The notes under the pieces were generated by a model. The model did no database searches, was not told where the DNA came from, and was given only the letters and a program-made list of their open reading frames with translations. 64,000 nt of DNA from Acidovorax sp. T1 (lineage in GTDB: Bacteria > Pseudomonadota > Gammaproteobacteria > Burkholderiales > Burkholderiaceae_C): contig NZ_CP021648.1 of the NCBI RefSeq assembly GCF_002176815.1, forward strand, positions 3,232,001 through 3,296,000. The letters run 5' to 3'. The position numbers and the translations under genes are program-made. Position 1 is the stretch's first letter, and each line of letters opens with the position of its first letter. This document shows, piece by piece, positions 1 through 9,095 of the stretch.

Positions 1-954
1 GCGTTCGCTGATGAGCGCATCGGCCTGGGCCATGATGGAGTCGATCAATTGCTGCACGGTGGGCACGTCGTGGATCAAGCCAGCCACCATGCCGCACGAC
101 CAGACGCCCGCCTCCATGTCGCCATCCTGCATGATGCGCGGATAGACACCCGCCACTTCGGGCGCAATGTCCGCGAAGGTGATGGCCGCGCCCAGTTCGC
201 GCTCTTTTTGCAGCAGGCGCTCGGCGGCACCATTGGTCAGCACGCGCTCGGTGTTGCGCAGCGGGCGCATGACCAGGCGGGTGTCGAGCTCGCTGGCCGC
301 CACGATGGCGCGCTTGACGTTGTCGTGCACGGGCGCCTCTTGTGTGGCAATGAAGCGTGTGCCCATGTTGATGCCCTCGGCGCCCAGCGCCAGCGCGGCC
401 ACCAGCGAGCGGCCATCGGCCATGCCGCCCGAGGCGACAAAGGGAATCTTCAACGCCTCTGCCGCACGCGGCAACAGGATGAAGTTGGGCACATCGTCCT
501 CGCCCGGATGGCCACCGCATTCAAAGCCATCGACGCTGATGGCGTCGCAGCCAATGGCCTCGGCCTTGAGCGCGTGGCGCACCGAGGTGCACTTGTGGAT
601 GACCTTGATGCCCGCCTCCTTGAGCGCAGGCAGCCATTTTTGCGGGTTGTTGCCCGCTGTCTCGACCACTTTCACGCCGCCATCGATGATGGCTTTCACG
701 TAGCCGGGGTAGTCGGGCGGGTTGACCGATGGCAAAAAGGTCAGGTTGACGCCGAAGGGCTTGTCGGTCATGGCGCGGCAGCGCGCAATCTCGCGCGCCA
801 GCAGCTCGGGTGTGCGCTGCGTGAGGCCGGTGATGATCCCCAGGCCGCCCGCGTTGGAGACCGCCGCAGCCAGCTCGGCCAGGCCGACATGGTGCATGCC
901 GCCCTGGATGATGGGGTGCACTATGCCAAACAGCTCGGTAATGCGTGTCTTCAT
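1..954 (-). CDS. Nitronate monooxygenase family flavoprotein (3' end cut)
   Basis: The minus-strand frame reads MKTRITELFGIVHPIIQGGM from an ATG at 954 and stays open to the window edge, so the C-terminus is missing. The N-terminal 'P-I-I-Q-G-G-M' strand, the 'VDGFECGGHPGE' loop and the 'PFVASGGMADGR' phosphate-binding turn are typical of the FMN-dependent nitronate monooxygenase (2-nitropropane dioxygenase) TIM barrel. Known members oxidise alkyl nitronates, but many homologues have unknown substrates, and some sit in acyl-CoA operons as enoyl reductase-like proteins. It starts 7 bp after the Bug-receptor gene, so it is the last seen gene of the catabolic operon. The family call is firm; the substrate is not. 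Confidence 0.88.
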   Translation of the reverse strand, partial: MKTRITELFGIVHPIIQGGMHHVGLAELAAAVSNAGGLGIITGLTQRTPELLAREIARCRAMTDKPFGVNLTFLPSVNPPDYPGYVKAIIDGGVKVVETAGNNPQKWLPALKEAGIKVIHKCTSVRHALKAEAIGCDAISVDGFECGGHPGEDDVPNFILLPRAAEALKIPFVASGGMADGRSLVAALALGAEGINMGTRFIATQEAPVHDNVKRAIVAASELDTRLVMRPLRNTERVLTNGAAERLLQKERELGAAITFADIAPEVAGVYPRIMQDGDMEAGVWSCGMVAGLIHDVPTVQQLIDSIMAQADALISER

Positions 955-961
955 GACGGCG

Positions 962-1951
962 TTACTCGGAGGCAATGCCCTTATCGCGGATCAGCTGGCC
1001 CCAGCGGGTGTAGTCCTGCTGCACGCGCTGGCCCAGCTGCGCCGGGGTCTGGAAATGGGCGATGGCACCGGCGTTCAGCAGCTTGTCCTGCACTTCCTTC
1101 TCGGCCAGGATCTGCTGCACCTCGTTTGCGATGCGATCGACCACCGCCTTGGGTGTGCCCAAAGGCGCCAGCAGGCCGCCCCACGACACGGCGTCGTAGC
1201 CCTTGATGCCCTGCTCGGCAATGGTCTTGACGTCGGGCAGCATGGTCACGCGCTGGGGCGAGCCCACGGCAATGGCGCGCAGCTTGCCGGCCTGGATGTG
1301 TGGCAACGCAGCCACCAGGTCGGCATACATCACGGGCACCTGGCCGCCGATGGTGTCGGTGATGGCCGGCACGCCGCCCTTGTAGGGCACATGCTGCATG
1401 TCAAAGCTGGCCATCTGCTTGAGCAGCTCCATGCTCAGGTGGCCAAAACTGCCCGCGCCCGAGCTGGTGTAGTTGAGCGGCGTCTTCTGCGCCTTGGCAT
1501 GGGCGATGAGGCTCTTGAGGTCGGTCACATCGGGCAGCAGCCTGGGGTTGACCACCACCACGATGGGCAGGTCGTACACCGTGGCCACGGGGGTGAAATC
1601 TTTCACCGTGTCGTAGCCGGCCTTTTTGTACAGGTGCGGCGCCAGCAGCGTGGGCGTGGCCAGCATCATCAGCGTGTAGCCGTCGGCCGGGCTTTTGCTG
1701 ACCTGGGCGGCAGCAATCGACCCCGAGGCACCCGCCTTGTTCTCGACGAGCACGGTCTGCTTGAGGCGCTCACCCAGCTTCTGGCCGACGATGCGCGAAG
1801 CCGTGTCAGTAGGGCCGCCCGCCGGAAAGGGCACGACCAGCTTGATCATCTTGTCAGGCCAGGCTGCCTGCTGCGCCATGGCGCTGCCGACCAGCAGCGG
1901 CGCAACAGCCAGGGCCAAGACGGTGCGTCGGCAAAAAGGTGAAAATTTCAT
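962..1951 (-). CDS. Bug-family (TctC-like) periplasmic solute-binding protein
   Basis: A 329-residue protein with a clear signal peptide, MKFSPFCRRTVLALAVAPLL followed by an A-M-A-Q cleavage site near residue 26. The mature part opens with 'WPDKMIKLVVPFPAGGPTD', the hallmark of Bug/TctC extracytoplasmic receptors. These are very numerous in Burkholderiales and bind carboxylates. No tctA or tctB membrane genes are nearby, so it either works with a permease encoded elsewhere or serves as a sensor. Its place between CoA-transferase and nitronate monooxygenase genes suggests it captures the acid that the operon degrades; this is inference. A copy of the dispersed palindrome lies just upstream. 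Confidence 0.9.
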   Translation of the reverse strand: MKFSPFCRRTVLALAVAPLLVGSAMAQQAAWPDKMIKLVVPFPAGGPTDTASRIVGQKLGERLKQTVLVENKAGASGSIAAAQVSKSPADGYTLMMLATPTLLAPHLYKKAGYDTVKDFTPVATVYDLPIVVVVNPRLLPDVTDLKSLIAHAKAQKTPLNYTSSGAGSFGHLSMELLKQMASFDMQHVPYKGGVPAITDTIGGQVPVMYADLVAALPHIQAGKLRAIAVGSPQRVTMLPDVKTIAEQGIKGYDAVSWGGLLAPLGTPKAVVDRIANEVQQILAEKEVQDKLLNAGAIAHFQTPAQLGQRVQQDYTRWGQLIRDKGIASE

Positions 1952-1970
1952 GGCAGTCTCCGTTTTATAT

Positions 1971-2022
1971 AAAAACAGGCTCTAGCGCTTATTCAGCAAG
2001 CGCCAATAGCTATCATTTTTGA
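1971..2022. repeat. Dispersed palindromic repeat A, copy 1 (intergenic)
   Basis: Core GCGCTT (1985-1990) and AAGCGC (1998-2003) with a 7-base loop, flanked by CTA and AATAGCTATCATTTTTGACA. The same core and flanks recur at 25164, 40814 and 63762. It lies between the CoA-transferase and Bug-receptor genes and could form a hairpin in the operon mRNA. Confidence 0.85.
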
Positions 2023-2027
2023 CATAT

Positions 2028-3287
2028 TTAAGCCTGCGGCAGCGTCAGTACGCCCTTGTCACGCAGCGCCTGCAGCTCCTGCTCGGACAGTTGCAGCAGT
2101 TGCTGCAGCACCTCGCGGGTGCCCTCGCCCAGCGTGGGCGGCGCATTGCGAATCGGCAGGCGCTGGCCATCGAGCCGGTAGGGGGGCGCGAACACCTGCG
2201 TGGTGCCCGCCACCGGGTGGGGCATTTCTTGCAGCAGGCCGCCACGGCGGGTGCGCTCGCTGGTCAGGGCCTCGTGCAGGCCGGCCACCTTGCCGCAGGG
2301 GATGCCGGCGGTCGTCAGGCGCTGCAGCAGCACGTCGCGCGGAAAGCTGGCAATCAGCTCTTTCATCACCGGCAGCAGGGTCAGGCGGTTCTTGGCGCGC
2401 TCCACGTTGGTGGCGTAGCGCGGGTCTTCGACGATGTCGGGGCGCATCACCACCTGGCGGCAGAATTTGTCAAACTGGCTGTTGTTGCCCACGGCCACGA
2501 TGAGCGGGCCGTCGGCGGCCTCGAACATGCCATAGGGGACGATGGAGGGATGGGCGTTGCCATAGCGCTGGGGGTCGTGCCCCAACAGCATGGCGTCGAG
2601 CCCGTAGTAGCCGGTGATCATGACGCCGCAGTCGTACAGCGCCATCTCGATCAGGCGCCCCTTGCCGGTGCGCGTGCGCTGAAACAGCGCGGCCAGCACG
2701 GCTTGGGCGGCGTACATGCCGGTCATCAGGTCCACCACGGCAACGCCGAACTTGAGCGGCGGCTGGTTCGCCTCGCCGTTCAGGGCCATCAGCCCGGCTT
2801 CGCCCTGGATCACCAGGTCATAGCCGGGGCGCTTGGCCTCGGGGCCCGAGGTGTCGTAGCCGGCCACGGCGCAATAAATCAGACCGGGCTGGAGCGCCTT
2901 GAGCTGCTCGTAGCCCAGGCCGAGTTTTTCGGCGCCGCCGGTCTTGAAGTTGTGGATGACCACGTCGCACTGCGGCAGCAGCTCGTGGATGATCTTGAGC
3001 CCTTCGGGCGTCTGCAGATCCACGGTGACGGACCGCTTGTTGCGGTTCATGCTGTTGTAGTAGGTGGTTTCGGTCTTGCCGATGCGCATGCCCCAGTCGC
3101 GCGTGTCGTCGCCGCGGCCAGGGTGCTCCACCTTGATGACCTCGGCGCCAAAGTCGGCCAGCACCTGGCCGCACAGCGGCCCGGCAAACACGCGCGAGAG
3201 GTCGAGCACGCGCACGCCTTCGAGCGGAAAGTCCATGCCGTCAGAGGCTGCCGGGGAAGTAGCTGTTGTTGTCGTTGTCGTGGTCAT
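2028..3287 (-). CDS. CaiB/BaiF family (class III) CoA-transferase
   Basis: A 419-residue protein matching family III CoA-transferases, which move CoA from one acyl-CoA to a free acid through an aspartyl-CoA anhydride. Visible signatures are 'FPLEGVRVLDLSRVFAGPLC', 'GAEVIKVEHPGRGDDTRDW', and 'VDLQTPEGLKII' leading into the catalytic region. The chosen ATG at 3287 has a GGAG nine bases upstream. It adds a poly-threonine start (ACN codon run), and an internal Met at 3236 would give the family's usual N-terminus. It lies downstream of two acyl-CoA dehydrogenases in the same operon, so it probably activates the operon's carboxylic acid to its CoA thioester. The specific acid cannot be read from the sequence. 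Confidence 0.9.
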   Translation of the reverse strand: MTTTTTTTATSPAASDGMDFPLEGVRVLDLSRVFAGPLCGQVLADFGAEVIKVEHPGRGDDTRDWGMRIGKTETTYYNSMNRNKRSVTVDLQTPEGLKIIHELLPQCDVVIHNFKTGGAEKLGLGYEQLKALQPGLIYCAVAGYDTSGPEAKRPGYDLVIQGEAGLMALNGEANQPPLKFGVAVVDLMTGMYAAQAVLAALFQRTRTGKGRLIEMALYDCGVMITGYYGLDAMLLGHDPQRYGNAHPSIVPYGMFEAADGPLIVAVGNNSQFDKFCRQVVMRPDIVEDPRYATNVERAKNRLTLLPVMKELIASFPRDVLLQRLTTAGIPCGKVAGLHEALTSERTRRGGLLQEMPHPVAGTTQVFAPPYRLDGQRLPIRNAPPTLGEGTREVLQQLLQLSEQELQALRDKGVLTLPQA

Positions 3288-3426
3288 TTGTTGTTGTCTC
3301 CATGCCTGGGCTTTAGAACGTGTTCACGATCTTAGGCCCGCAGCTGGCTCAGGGGCTTGAAATTCGGTGGGCGTTTTACCAGCACCGCGCCACCCTGCCG
3401 CTGCAGCAGCGGGGTGGCGGCGGCGC

Positions 3427-4560
3427 TCAGGCCCGGCCCAGCGCCATGTAGCGCGCCAGGTGGTGGTCTTCGTCGCCCAGATCATGGTCCACCATCACCA
3501 GGCGCTTGGCGTAGTGCGACAGCGGCAGCTCCCAGGTCATGCCGATGCCGCCGTGCATCTGGATGCTTTCTTCCGACACCAGCGCGCCAATGCGGCCAAT
3601 GGTGAACTTGGCCGCCGACAGCGCGCGCTCGCGCTCGGTGCGGTCGGCGCTGTCGATGGCGGCGGCGGCGTTGATGACCGCCGAGCGCGATTGCTCCACC
3701 TCCAGCAGCAGGTCGGCCATGCGGTGCTGCAGGGCCTGGAAACTGCCAATCGGAACGCCAAACTGCTTGCGCGTCTGCAGGTATTCAAGCGTGTCCTTCT
3801 TGGCCACTTCCATGGCGCCCAGGGCTTCGGCGCACAGCGCCAGCACGCCCCAGCCCACGGCGATCTCCAGCGTGGCCAAGCCCTGGCCTTCGGCGCCCAG
3901 CAGTGCATCCGCGCCCACCTGCACGTTATCGAGCGTGATTTCGGCCACGCGGCCACCGTCGATGCGGCCCATGCCCCGGCGCGCCACGCCGGGCGCATCG
4001 GTCGGCACCAGGAACAGCGAGATGCCGTCTTCACTGTCCACACCACCGGCCGTGCGCGCCGACACCAGCAACAGCTGGGCGTTGTCGCCCTGCACCACCA
4101 CGGCCTTGGCGCCGTTGAGCTGCCAGCCATCGCCGCTGCGCACCGCACGGGTGCTGACGCGGGCGAGTTCGTAATGGCTGCCGGGCTCGTCGTGCGCCAG
4201 CGCGGCCACGGTGCTGCCGTCCATCAGGCTGGCAATGCGCTCTTTTTGCGCCGCCGTGCCCGCTGCGACCAGAGCGCGGCCCACCACCAGCGCGCCCAGA
4301 AAGGGCTCGACCACCAGGCCACGGCCCAAGGCTTCAAACACCACGGCCACGTCAAAGCCTGCGCCGCCAAAACCGCCTTCGGCTTCAGGGAACAGCGCGC
4401 CAATGGCGCCCAGCTCGGCAAACTGGCTCCACAGCGCGGGCTCCATGCCGACCTCGCCATAGGCGATGGCATTGCGGGTTTCAAAGCCGTACTGCTCGGC
4501 CACGAAACGGTTCAGGGTGTCCGCCAGCATGCGGCGGTCTTCGGTGTGTTCAAAATTCAT
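3427..4560 (-). CDS. Acyl-CoA dehydrogenase, small-subunit (PimD) type
   Basis: The protein begins MNFEHTEDRRMLADTLNRFV and has the acyl-CoA dehydrogenase fold, ending with 'QMHGGIGMTWELPLSHYAKR', the FAD/substrate-binding C-terminal helix pair. An in-frame start seven codons further up (4581) exists. ATG 4560 is preferred because GTGAGG lies seven bases upstream and the gene then begins 10 bp after its neighbour's stop. Length, start and pairing with the next gene resemble the small subunit of pimeloyl-CoA-type dehydrogenases. These desaturate an acyl-CoA at the alpha-beta bond and pass electrons to electron-transfer flavoprotein. Subunit pairing is inferred. Confidence 0.88.
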   Translation of the reverse strand: MNFEHTEDRRMLADTLNRFVAEQYGFETRNAIAYGEVGMEPALWSQFAELGAIGALFPEAEGGFGGAGFDVAVVFEALGRGLVVEPFLGALVVGRALVAAGTAAQKERIASLMDGSTVAALAHDEPGSHYELARVSTRAVRSGDGWQLNGAKAVVVQGDNAQLLLVSARTAGGVDSEDGISLFLVPTDAPGVARRGMGRIDGGRVAEITLDNVQVGADALLGAEGQGLATLEIAVGWGVLALCAEALGAMEVAKKDTLEYLQTRKQFGVPIGSFQALQHRMADLLLEVEQSRSAVINAAAAIDSADRTERERALSAAKFTIGRIGALVSEESIQMHGGIGMTWELPLSHYAKRLVMVDHDLGDEDHHLARYMALGRA

Positions 4561-4570
4561 GGGGTCAACC

Positions 4571-5779
4571 TCACAGTCCAAGAATCATCTTGGAGATGAT
4601 GTTTTTCTGGATTTCATTGGAGCCGCCAAAAATCGACAGCTTGCGGTAGTTGAAATAGTTGGCCGCCGCCGTGGCCGCCTCGGCGGGCCCCACTGGCGCA
4701 TCGGCATAGCCCTCGTACTGCGCCGCTTCAATGAAAGGCAGCGCATACGGCCCCACGGCGCGGCGGATCAGCGACAAAATTTCCTGGCGGATTTCGGTGC
4801 CACGGATCTTCAGCATCGAGCTTTCTGCGCCCGGCACACCACCACCGGCCACGGCCGCAATCACGCGCAGGTTGGTGGTCTTCATGTTTTCGAGGTCGAT
4901 CTCGACCTGGGCCATGCGGGCGGCAAACTGCGGGTCCTGGTCCAGGGGCTTGCCGTTGCGCTGCACCTTGGCGGCGATGACCTTGAGCTTTTCCAGCGCC
5001 GCCACCGAGAAGCCCACGCCCGCAATGCCGGTGCGCTCGTAGGTCAGCAAAAACTTGGCGTAGGTCCAGCCCTTGTTTTCCTCGCCCACCAGGTTCTCGG
5101 CGGGCACGCGCACGTCGGTGAAGAACACCTCGTTGACCTCGCGGTCGCCGTCGAGCGTGCGGATGGGGCGCACCTCCACACCGGGGGTGTTCATGTCCAC
5201 CAGCAAAAAGCTGATGCCCGCCTGCGGGCGCGCTTCGCGGTCGGTGCGCACCAAGCAGAAGATCATGTTGGCATGCTGGCCCTGCGTGGTCCAGGTCTTT
5301 TGGCCGTTGACGATGTAGTGGTCGCCTTCGGCATCGACGCCGCGCAGGGCCGTGGTCTTGACCGAGGCCAGGTCCGAGCCCGAGCCCGGCTCGGAGTAGC
5401 CCTGGCACCACCAGTCGGCACCGCTCAGGATGCGCGGCAGCCAGTGCGCCTTTTGCGCCGCGTTGCCGTACTTGATGAGCACCGGGCCCAGCATGTTGAG
5501 GCCAAACGGCACGATGCGCGGGCCACCGGCCAGGGCGCATTCGTTGTCAAAAATGAACTTCTGCACGGCGCCCCAGCCGGGGCCGCCGTATTGCACAGGC
5601 CAGTGGTTGGCCAGCCAGCCGCGCGCATTCAGGATGGCGTGCCATTCCTCCTGGTCTTCCTTGGTCAGGCGCTGGCCAGCCTTGACCTTGTTGGCAATGC
5701 GGGCGGGCAGTTTTTCTTGCAGAAAAGCCTGCACCTCGGCGCGGAAGGCTTGTTCTTCGGGGGTGAAATTCAGGTCCAT
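4571..5779 (-). CDS. Acyl-CoA dehydrogenase, large-subunit (PimC) type
   Basis: A 402-residue acyl-CoA dehydrogenase starting MDLNFTPEEQAFRAEVQAFL. It carries 'WWCQGYSEPGSGSDLASVKT', the family's first signature around the FAD site, 'GQKTWTTQGQHANMIFCLVR', and the C-terminal 'SIFGGSNEIQKNIISKMILG'. It is upstream of, and nearly contiguous with, the second dehydrogenase gene, as in pimC-pimD of dicarboxylate degradation. Two adjacent, dissimilar dehydrogenases often form a heteromer. The gene is third-last-known in a single minus-strand operon transcribed from about 8045. The exact acyl-CoA substrate is not determined by the sequence. Confidence 0.92.
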   Translation of the reverse strand: MDLNFTPEEQAFRAEVQAFLQEKLPARIANKVKAGQRLTKEDQEEWHAILNARGWLANHWPVQYGGPGWGAVQKFIFDNECALAGGPRIVPFGLNMLGPVLIKYGNAAQKAHWLPRILSGADWWCQGYSEPGSGSDLASVKTTALRGVDAEGDHYIVNGQKTWTTQGQHANMIFCLVRTDREARPQAGISFLLVDMNTPGVEVRPIRTLDGDREVNEVFFTDVRVPAENLVGEENKGWTYAKFLLTYERTGIAGVGFSVAALEKLKVIAAKVQRNGKPLDQDPQFAARMAQVEIDLENMKTTNLRVIAAVAGGGVPGAESSMLKIRGTEIRQEILSLIRRAVGPYALPFIEAAQYEGYADAPVGPAEAATAAANYFNYRKLSIFGGSNEIQKNIISKMILGL

Positions 5780-5862
5780 GGGGTCTCGGGTCTTTCGGTC
5801 AATGGGGCCAGCAACAGCGCCGTGCGGCTTCGGCCGGCCGGTGCGCCGACCTCACGCAACGC

Positions 5863-7989
5863 TCAGGCGCTGTGGTTCAGGCTGTCAAAGTTTTTGTCTT
5901 GCCGCACCAGCTGGACCAGCAGCGGCGATGGCTTCCAGAACAGCGGGTCTTCTTTGGCAAACGCCTCGATGTCGGCCAGCAGCTGGGGCAGGCCGTACAT
6001 GTCGGCCCACTTCATGGGGCCGCCGCGAAAGCGTGGAAAGCCGTAGCCAGAGATGAACGTCACGTCCACGTCCAGCGGGCGCAGCGCAATGCCTTCGTGC
6101 ACCACGTTGGCGCCTTCGTTGGCCATGGCCGCCATGTAGCGGCGCATGATTTCATCGGCGGTGAACTGGCGCGGCGTGACGCCCTTTTTGGCACGCTCGG
6201 CATCGACGATGGCCAGCACTTCGGGATCAGGCTGGCCCACACGGGCGCCTTCGGGGTAAAGGTAAAAACCGCGCTGGGTTTTCTGGCCAAACCAGCCGCG
6301 CTCGCAGATGCGGTCGGCCACTTCCACATAGCGCGCTTTGGGGTCGCCCGGTTTGCGCGCTGCAGCACGGCGCTTGCGCGTGGCCCAGCCAATGTCGCCG
6401 CCGGCCAGGTCGGTCACCTGGAACGGGCCCATCGCAAAGCCAAAGCCGCGCACAGCCGCGTCGATGTCGTAGGGGCTGGCGCCGTCTTCCATGAGGTAGT
6501 CGGCGGCCTGCTTGTACACGGCCAGGATGCGGTTGCCGATGAAGCCGTCGCACACGCCGGCGCGCACCGGCACTTTTTTCAGCTTCTTGGCCAGCTCAAA
6601 GGCGGTGGCGACCACGTCGGCGCTGACCTTGGCGGGCACCACGATTTCCAGCAGCTTCATGATGTTGGCTGGGCTGAAGAAGTGCAGGCCAATCACGTCT
6701 TGCGGGCGACTGGTGGCGGCGGCGATGGCGTCGATGTCCAGGTACGAGGTGTTGGTGGCCAGCACGGCGCCGGGTTTGCACACGCGGTCGAGTTCCTTGA
6801 ACACGGCCTTTTTCACTTCGAGGTCTTCGAACACGGCCTCGATCACCAGGTCCACATGGGCCAGGTCGTCGTACGAGGTGCTGCCGGTGTAGCGCGCCAT
6901 GACGGCGGCCTTGGCCTCTTCGCTCATGCGGCCCTTGGCGACCAGGCCGTTGTAGACCTTTTCCACATTGGCGCGGCCGCGGGCGATGGACTCGGCGTCG
7001 CGCTCGACCATGGTCACGGGGTAGCCCGCGTCCAGCGCCGACACAGTGATGCCCGCGCCCATGGTGCCGCCACCAATGATGGCGATGGTGGCAAACGCGC
7101 GCGGCGCGGCGGCCTTGGCCTCGGGCACCTTGACCACTTCGCGCTCGGCAAAAAAGGCGTGGATCAGGCCCGCGCGCTGCGGGCTGTCCAGGCACTCGAG
7201 AAACAGCGCACGTTCGCGGGCCATGCCTTCGTCAAACGGCAGCTGAACGGCGGCCTGCACGCATTCGATAATCTTGAGCGGCGAGAACAGGCCGCGGGTT
7301 TTCTTGGCGGTCTCGGCCTTGAGCAATTCCAGGTCGGCCAGCGCTGCGACGGGGTCGGCAATGGCGATGTCGCGCGTGCGGCGCACGGGGGCTTTTTGGG
7401 CCAGCAGCTCGTTGATGTAGGCCAACCCAGCGGCCCGGGCGTCATCGCCCTCGACCAGCTTGTCCACCAGGCCGGCAGCCAGCGCCGCCTTGGCCGACAG
7501 ATGCTTGCCGCTGAGCATCAGCTCGGTGGCGGCCTTCACGCCCATCAGGCGCGGCGCGCGCTGCGTGCCGCCGGAGCCGGGCAGCAGGCCCAGGGAGACT
7601 TCGGGAAGGCCCAGTTTGGCGGCGGGCAGCGCCAGGCGGTAGTGCGCCGACAGCGCCACTTCCAGGCCACCGCCCAGCGCGGCGCCATGCAGCACCGCGA
7701 CCACGGGCTTGGTGCAGTCTTCGATGGCGCGGCACACCTCGGGCAGCGACGGCGGCATGGCAGGCTTGCCAAACTCGCGGATGTCGGCACCCGCAATAAA
7801 GGCCTTGCCTGCACCCACCAGCAGTATGCCGGCAACCGCGTCGTCGGCCTGTGCGGCGGCCATGGCAGCGGCCAGGCCTTGGCGCACGGCCACGCCCAGG
7901 GCATTGACGGGCGGGTTGTTGACGGTCACGACCAGGATGGCGCCCACGCGGGCGGTGGTGACAACGGAATCGAGGGTGGCTGCGCCCAT
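5863..7989 (-). CDS. Bifunctional enoyl-CoA hydratase / 3-hydroxyacyl-CoA dehydrogenase
   Basis: A 708-residue FadB/FadJ/PimF-type fusion starting MGAATLDSVVTTARV. An AGGAG eight bases upstream of ATG 7989 decides this start over the longer open frame to 8052. The N-terminal crotonase half shows 'AFIAGADIREF', the oxyanion loop 'GAALGGGLEVAL' and 'LGLPEVSLGLLPGSGGTQR', placing both catalytic glutamates. The NAD half begins 'IAIIGGGTMGAGI' and keeps 'LHFFSPANIMKLLEIV' with the catalytic histidine. It hydrates enoyl-CoA and oxidises the 3-hydroxyacyl-CoA. It is the promoter-proximal gene of the operon and is divergent from the LysR regulator. Confidence 0.93.
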   Translation of the reverse strand: MGAATLDSVVTTARVGAILVVTVNNPPVNALGVAVRQGLAAAMAAAQADDAVAGILLVGAGKAFIAGADIREFGKPAMPPSLPEVCRAIEDCTKPVVAVLHGAALGGGLEVALSAHYRLALPAAKLGLPEVSLGLLPGSGGTQRAPRLMGVKAATELMLSGKHLSAKAALAAGLVDKLVEGDDARAAGLAYINELLAQKAPVRRTRDIAIADPVAALADLELLKAETAKKTRGLFSPLKIIECVQAAVQLPFDEGMARERALFLECLDSPQRAGLIHAFFAEREVVKVPEAKAAAPRAFATIAIIGGGTMGAGITVSALDAGYPVTMVERDAESIARGRANVEKVYNGLVAKGRMSEEAKAAVMARYTGSTSYDDLAHVDLVIEAVFEDLEVKKAVFKELDRVCKPGAVLATNTSYLDIDAIAAATSRPQDVIGLHFFSPANIMKLLEIVVPAKVSADVVATAFELAKKLKKVPVRAGVCDGFIGNRILAVYKQAADYLMEDGASPYDIDAAVRGFGFAMGPFQVTDLAGGDIGWATRKRRAAARKPGDPKARYVEVADRICERGWFGQKTQRGFYLYPEGARVGQPDPEVLAIVDAERAKKGVTPRQFTADEIMRRYMAAMANEGANVVHEGIALRPLDVDVTFISGYGFPRFRGGPMKWADMYGLPQLLADIEAFAKEDPLFWKPSPLLVQLVRQDKNFDSLNHSA

Positions 7990-8051
7990 GCGGGAGTCTC
8001 CTGGAGGATTGGAAAGAGCCGGTATTGTTGATGCGCCAAACAATCTTGACA

Positions 8052-8079
8052 ATTACATTAACGATTGACAGACTGTCAA
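8052..8079 (-). promoter_or_regulatory. Sigma-70-type promoter of the acyl-CoA operon
   Basis: On the minus strand TTGACA (8079-8074), a 16-base spacer, then TGTAAT (8057-8052), one mismatch from consensus in the -10. Transcription would start near 8045, about 55 bases before the first gene. The -35 lies inside a palindrome that could be an operator. Confidence 0.6.
8065..8079. promoter_or_regulatory. Perfect 15-bp palindrome, candidate LysR operator
   Basis: TTGACAG-A-CTGTCAA has 7-base arms and a 1-base centre. It overlaps the -35 of the operon promoter. Further TTGAC half-sites at 8046-8050 and 8087-8091 flank it at 19 and 22 bp. The position between a LysR gene and its divergent target, and the T...A symmetric form, fit a LysR-family site; binding is inferred. 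Confidence 0.5.
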
Positions 8080-8109
8080 ATAATTTTTGACGCACATCCT
8101 CCCTCTTCC

Positions 8110-9033
8110 ATGGAACTCACCTCCCTGACCGTCCTGGTGGACATCCTGGACGCCGGCAACCTGAGCCAGGCCGCGCGCAACCTGAAGATGTCGCGCGCCA
8201 ACGTGAGCTACCACCTCAACCAGCTCGAAAAATCGGTGGGCGTGCAACTGGTACGCCGCACCACGCGCCGGGTCGAACCCACCGAAGTGGGCCTGCGCCT
8301 GTACCAGCATGGCCGCGCCATCCAGAACGAAATGCTGGCCGCGCGCGAAACCATCGCCACGCTGGGCCAGGGCCTGCAAGGCCGCGTGGGCCTGAGCGTG
8401 CCCAGTGGCTACGGGCAGATGGTGATGTCTGATTGGCTGATCGACTTCAAGCGCCTGTACCCAGGCATCGTGCTCGATGTGCGCTTTGAGAACCGGGTGG
8501 ACGACCTGATTCGCGACGAGGTGGACATCGCCATCCGCGTCATGCCCGAGCCCCCGCCCACGCTGGTGGCCCGCGATATGGGGGTGGTGCACTATGTCGC
8601 CTGCGCCTCGCGCGGCTATGCCCAGGCGCACGGCCTGCCCACCGGGCTGGAGGCGCTGCGCACCGCGCCGCTGATCACGGCCGGCGTGGTGGGGCGCCAG
8701 TTGCGCCTGCGCGCCTATCTGGGCGACGAACGCCAGGAAGTGACGCTGGAACCAACGCTGATTTCCGAGCACTTCCCGTTCCTGCGCCAGGGCATCCTGG
8801 CCGGGCTGGGCGTGGGGCTGGTGCCCGACTACGTGGTGCAGGACGCCGTGGCCAGCGGCGAGGTGCTGACCACCCTGGACGAATGGCGCCTGAGCATCTT
8901 CGGAACGCAAATGTTCATGCTCTACATGCCCGACCGCCACCAAACGCGGGCGGTGCGTACCTGCATCGAGTATTTGCTGGGCCGCGCCCTGCCCGCCACC
9001 GAAACTCCAGCGCCAAGCCTGCCGGCGCCGTGA
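8110..9033 (+). CDS. LysR-family transcriptional regulator
   Basis: A 307-residue regulator from ATG 8110 (MELTSLTVLVDILDAGNLSQ). Residues 1-60 form the winged helix-turn-helix, with 'SQAARNLKMSRANVSYHLNQLE' as recognition region. The rest is a periplasmic-binding-protein-like effector domain. An in-frame upstream start at 8065 would place coding sequence over the candidate operator and promoter, so ATG 8110 is preferred although no strong ribosome-binding site is visible. It is divergent from the acyl-CoA operon and is the obvious candidate for its regulator, probably responding to an intermediate of that pathway; the effector is unknown. Confidence 0.9.
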   Translation: MELTSLTVLVDILDAGNLSQAARNLKMSRANVSYHLNQLEKSVGVQLVRRTTRRVEPTEVGLRLYQHGRAIQNEMLAARETIATLGQGLQGRVGLSVPSGYGQMVMSDWLIDFKRLYPGIVLDVRFENRVDDLIRDEVDIAIRVMPEPPPTLVARDMGVVHYVACASRGYAQAHGLPTGLEALRTAPLITAGVVGRQLRLRAYLGDERQEVTLEPTLISEHFPFLRQGILAGLGVGLVPDYVVQDAVASGEVLTTLDEWRLSIFGTQMFMLYMPDRHQTRAVRTCIEYLLGRALPATETPAPSLPAP

Positions 9034-9095
9034 CCCGGCCTGCAGCGCTTGGTCACACCCGTCCCACTTCGCACCTTGCAGTTGAATATTTGCAT

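Noticed and set aside
5872-8031. A 719-codon open frame antisense to the bifunctional beta-oxidation gene
   Set aside because: Its translation is rich in His, Gly, Ala, Arg and Gln with no domain; it is a by-product of high GC at third codon positions. The opposite strand has clear motifs.
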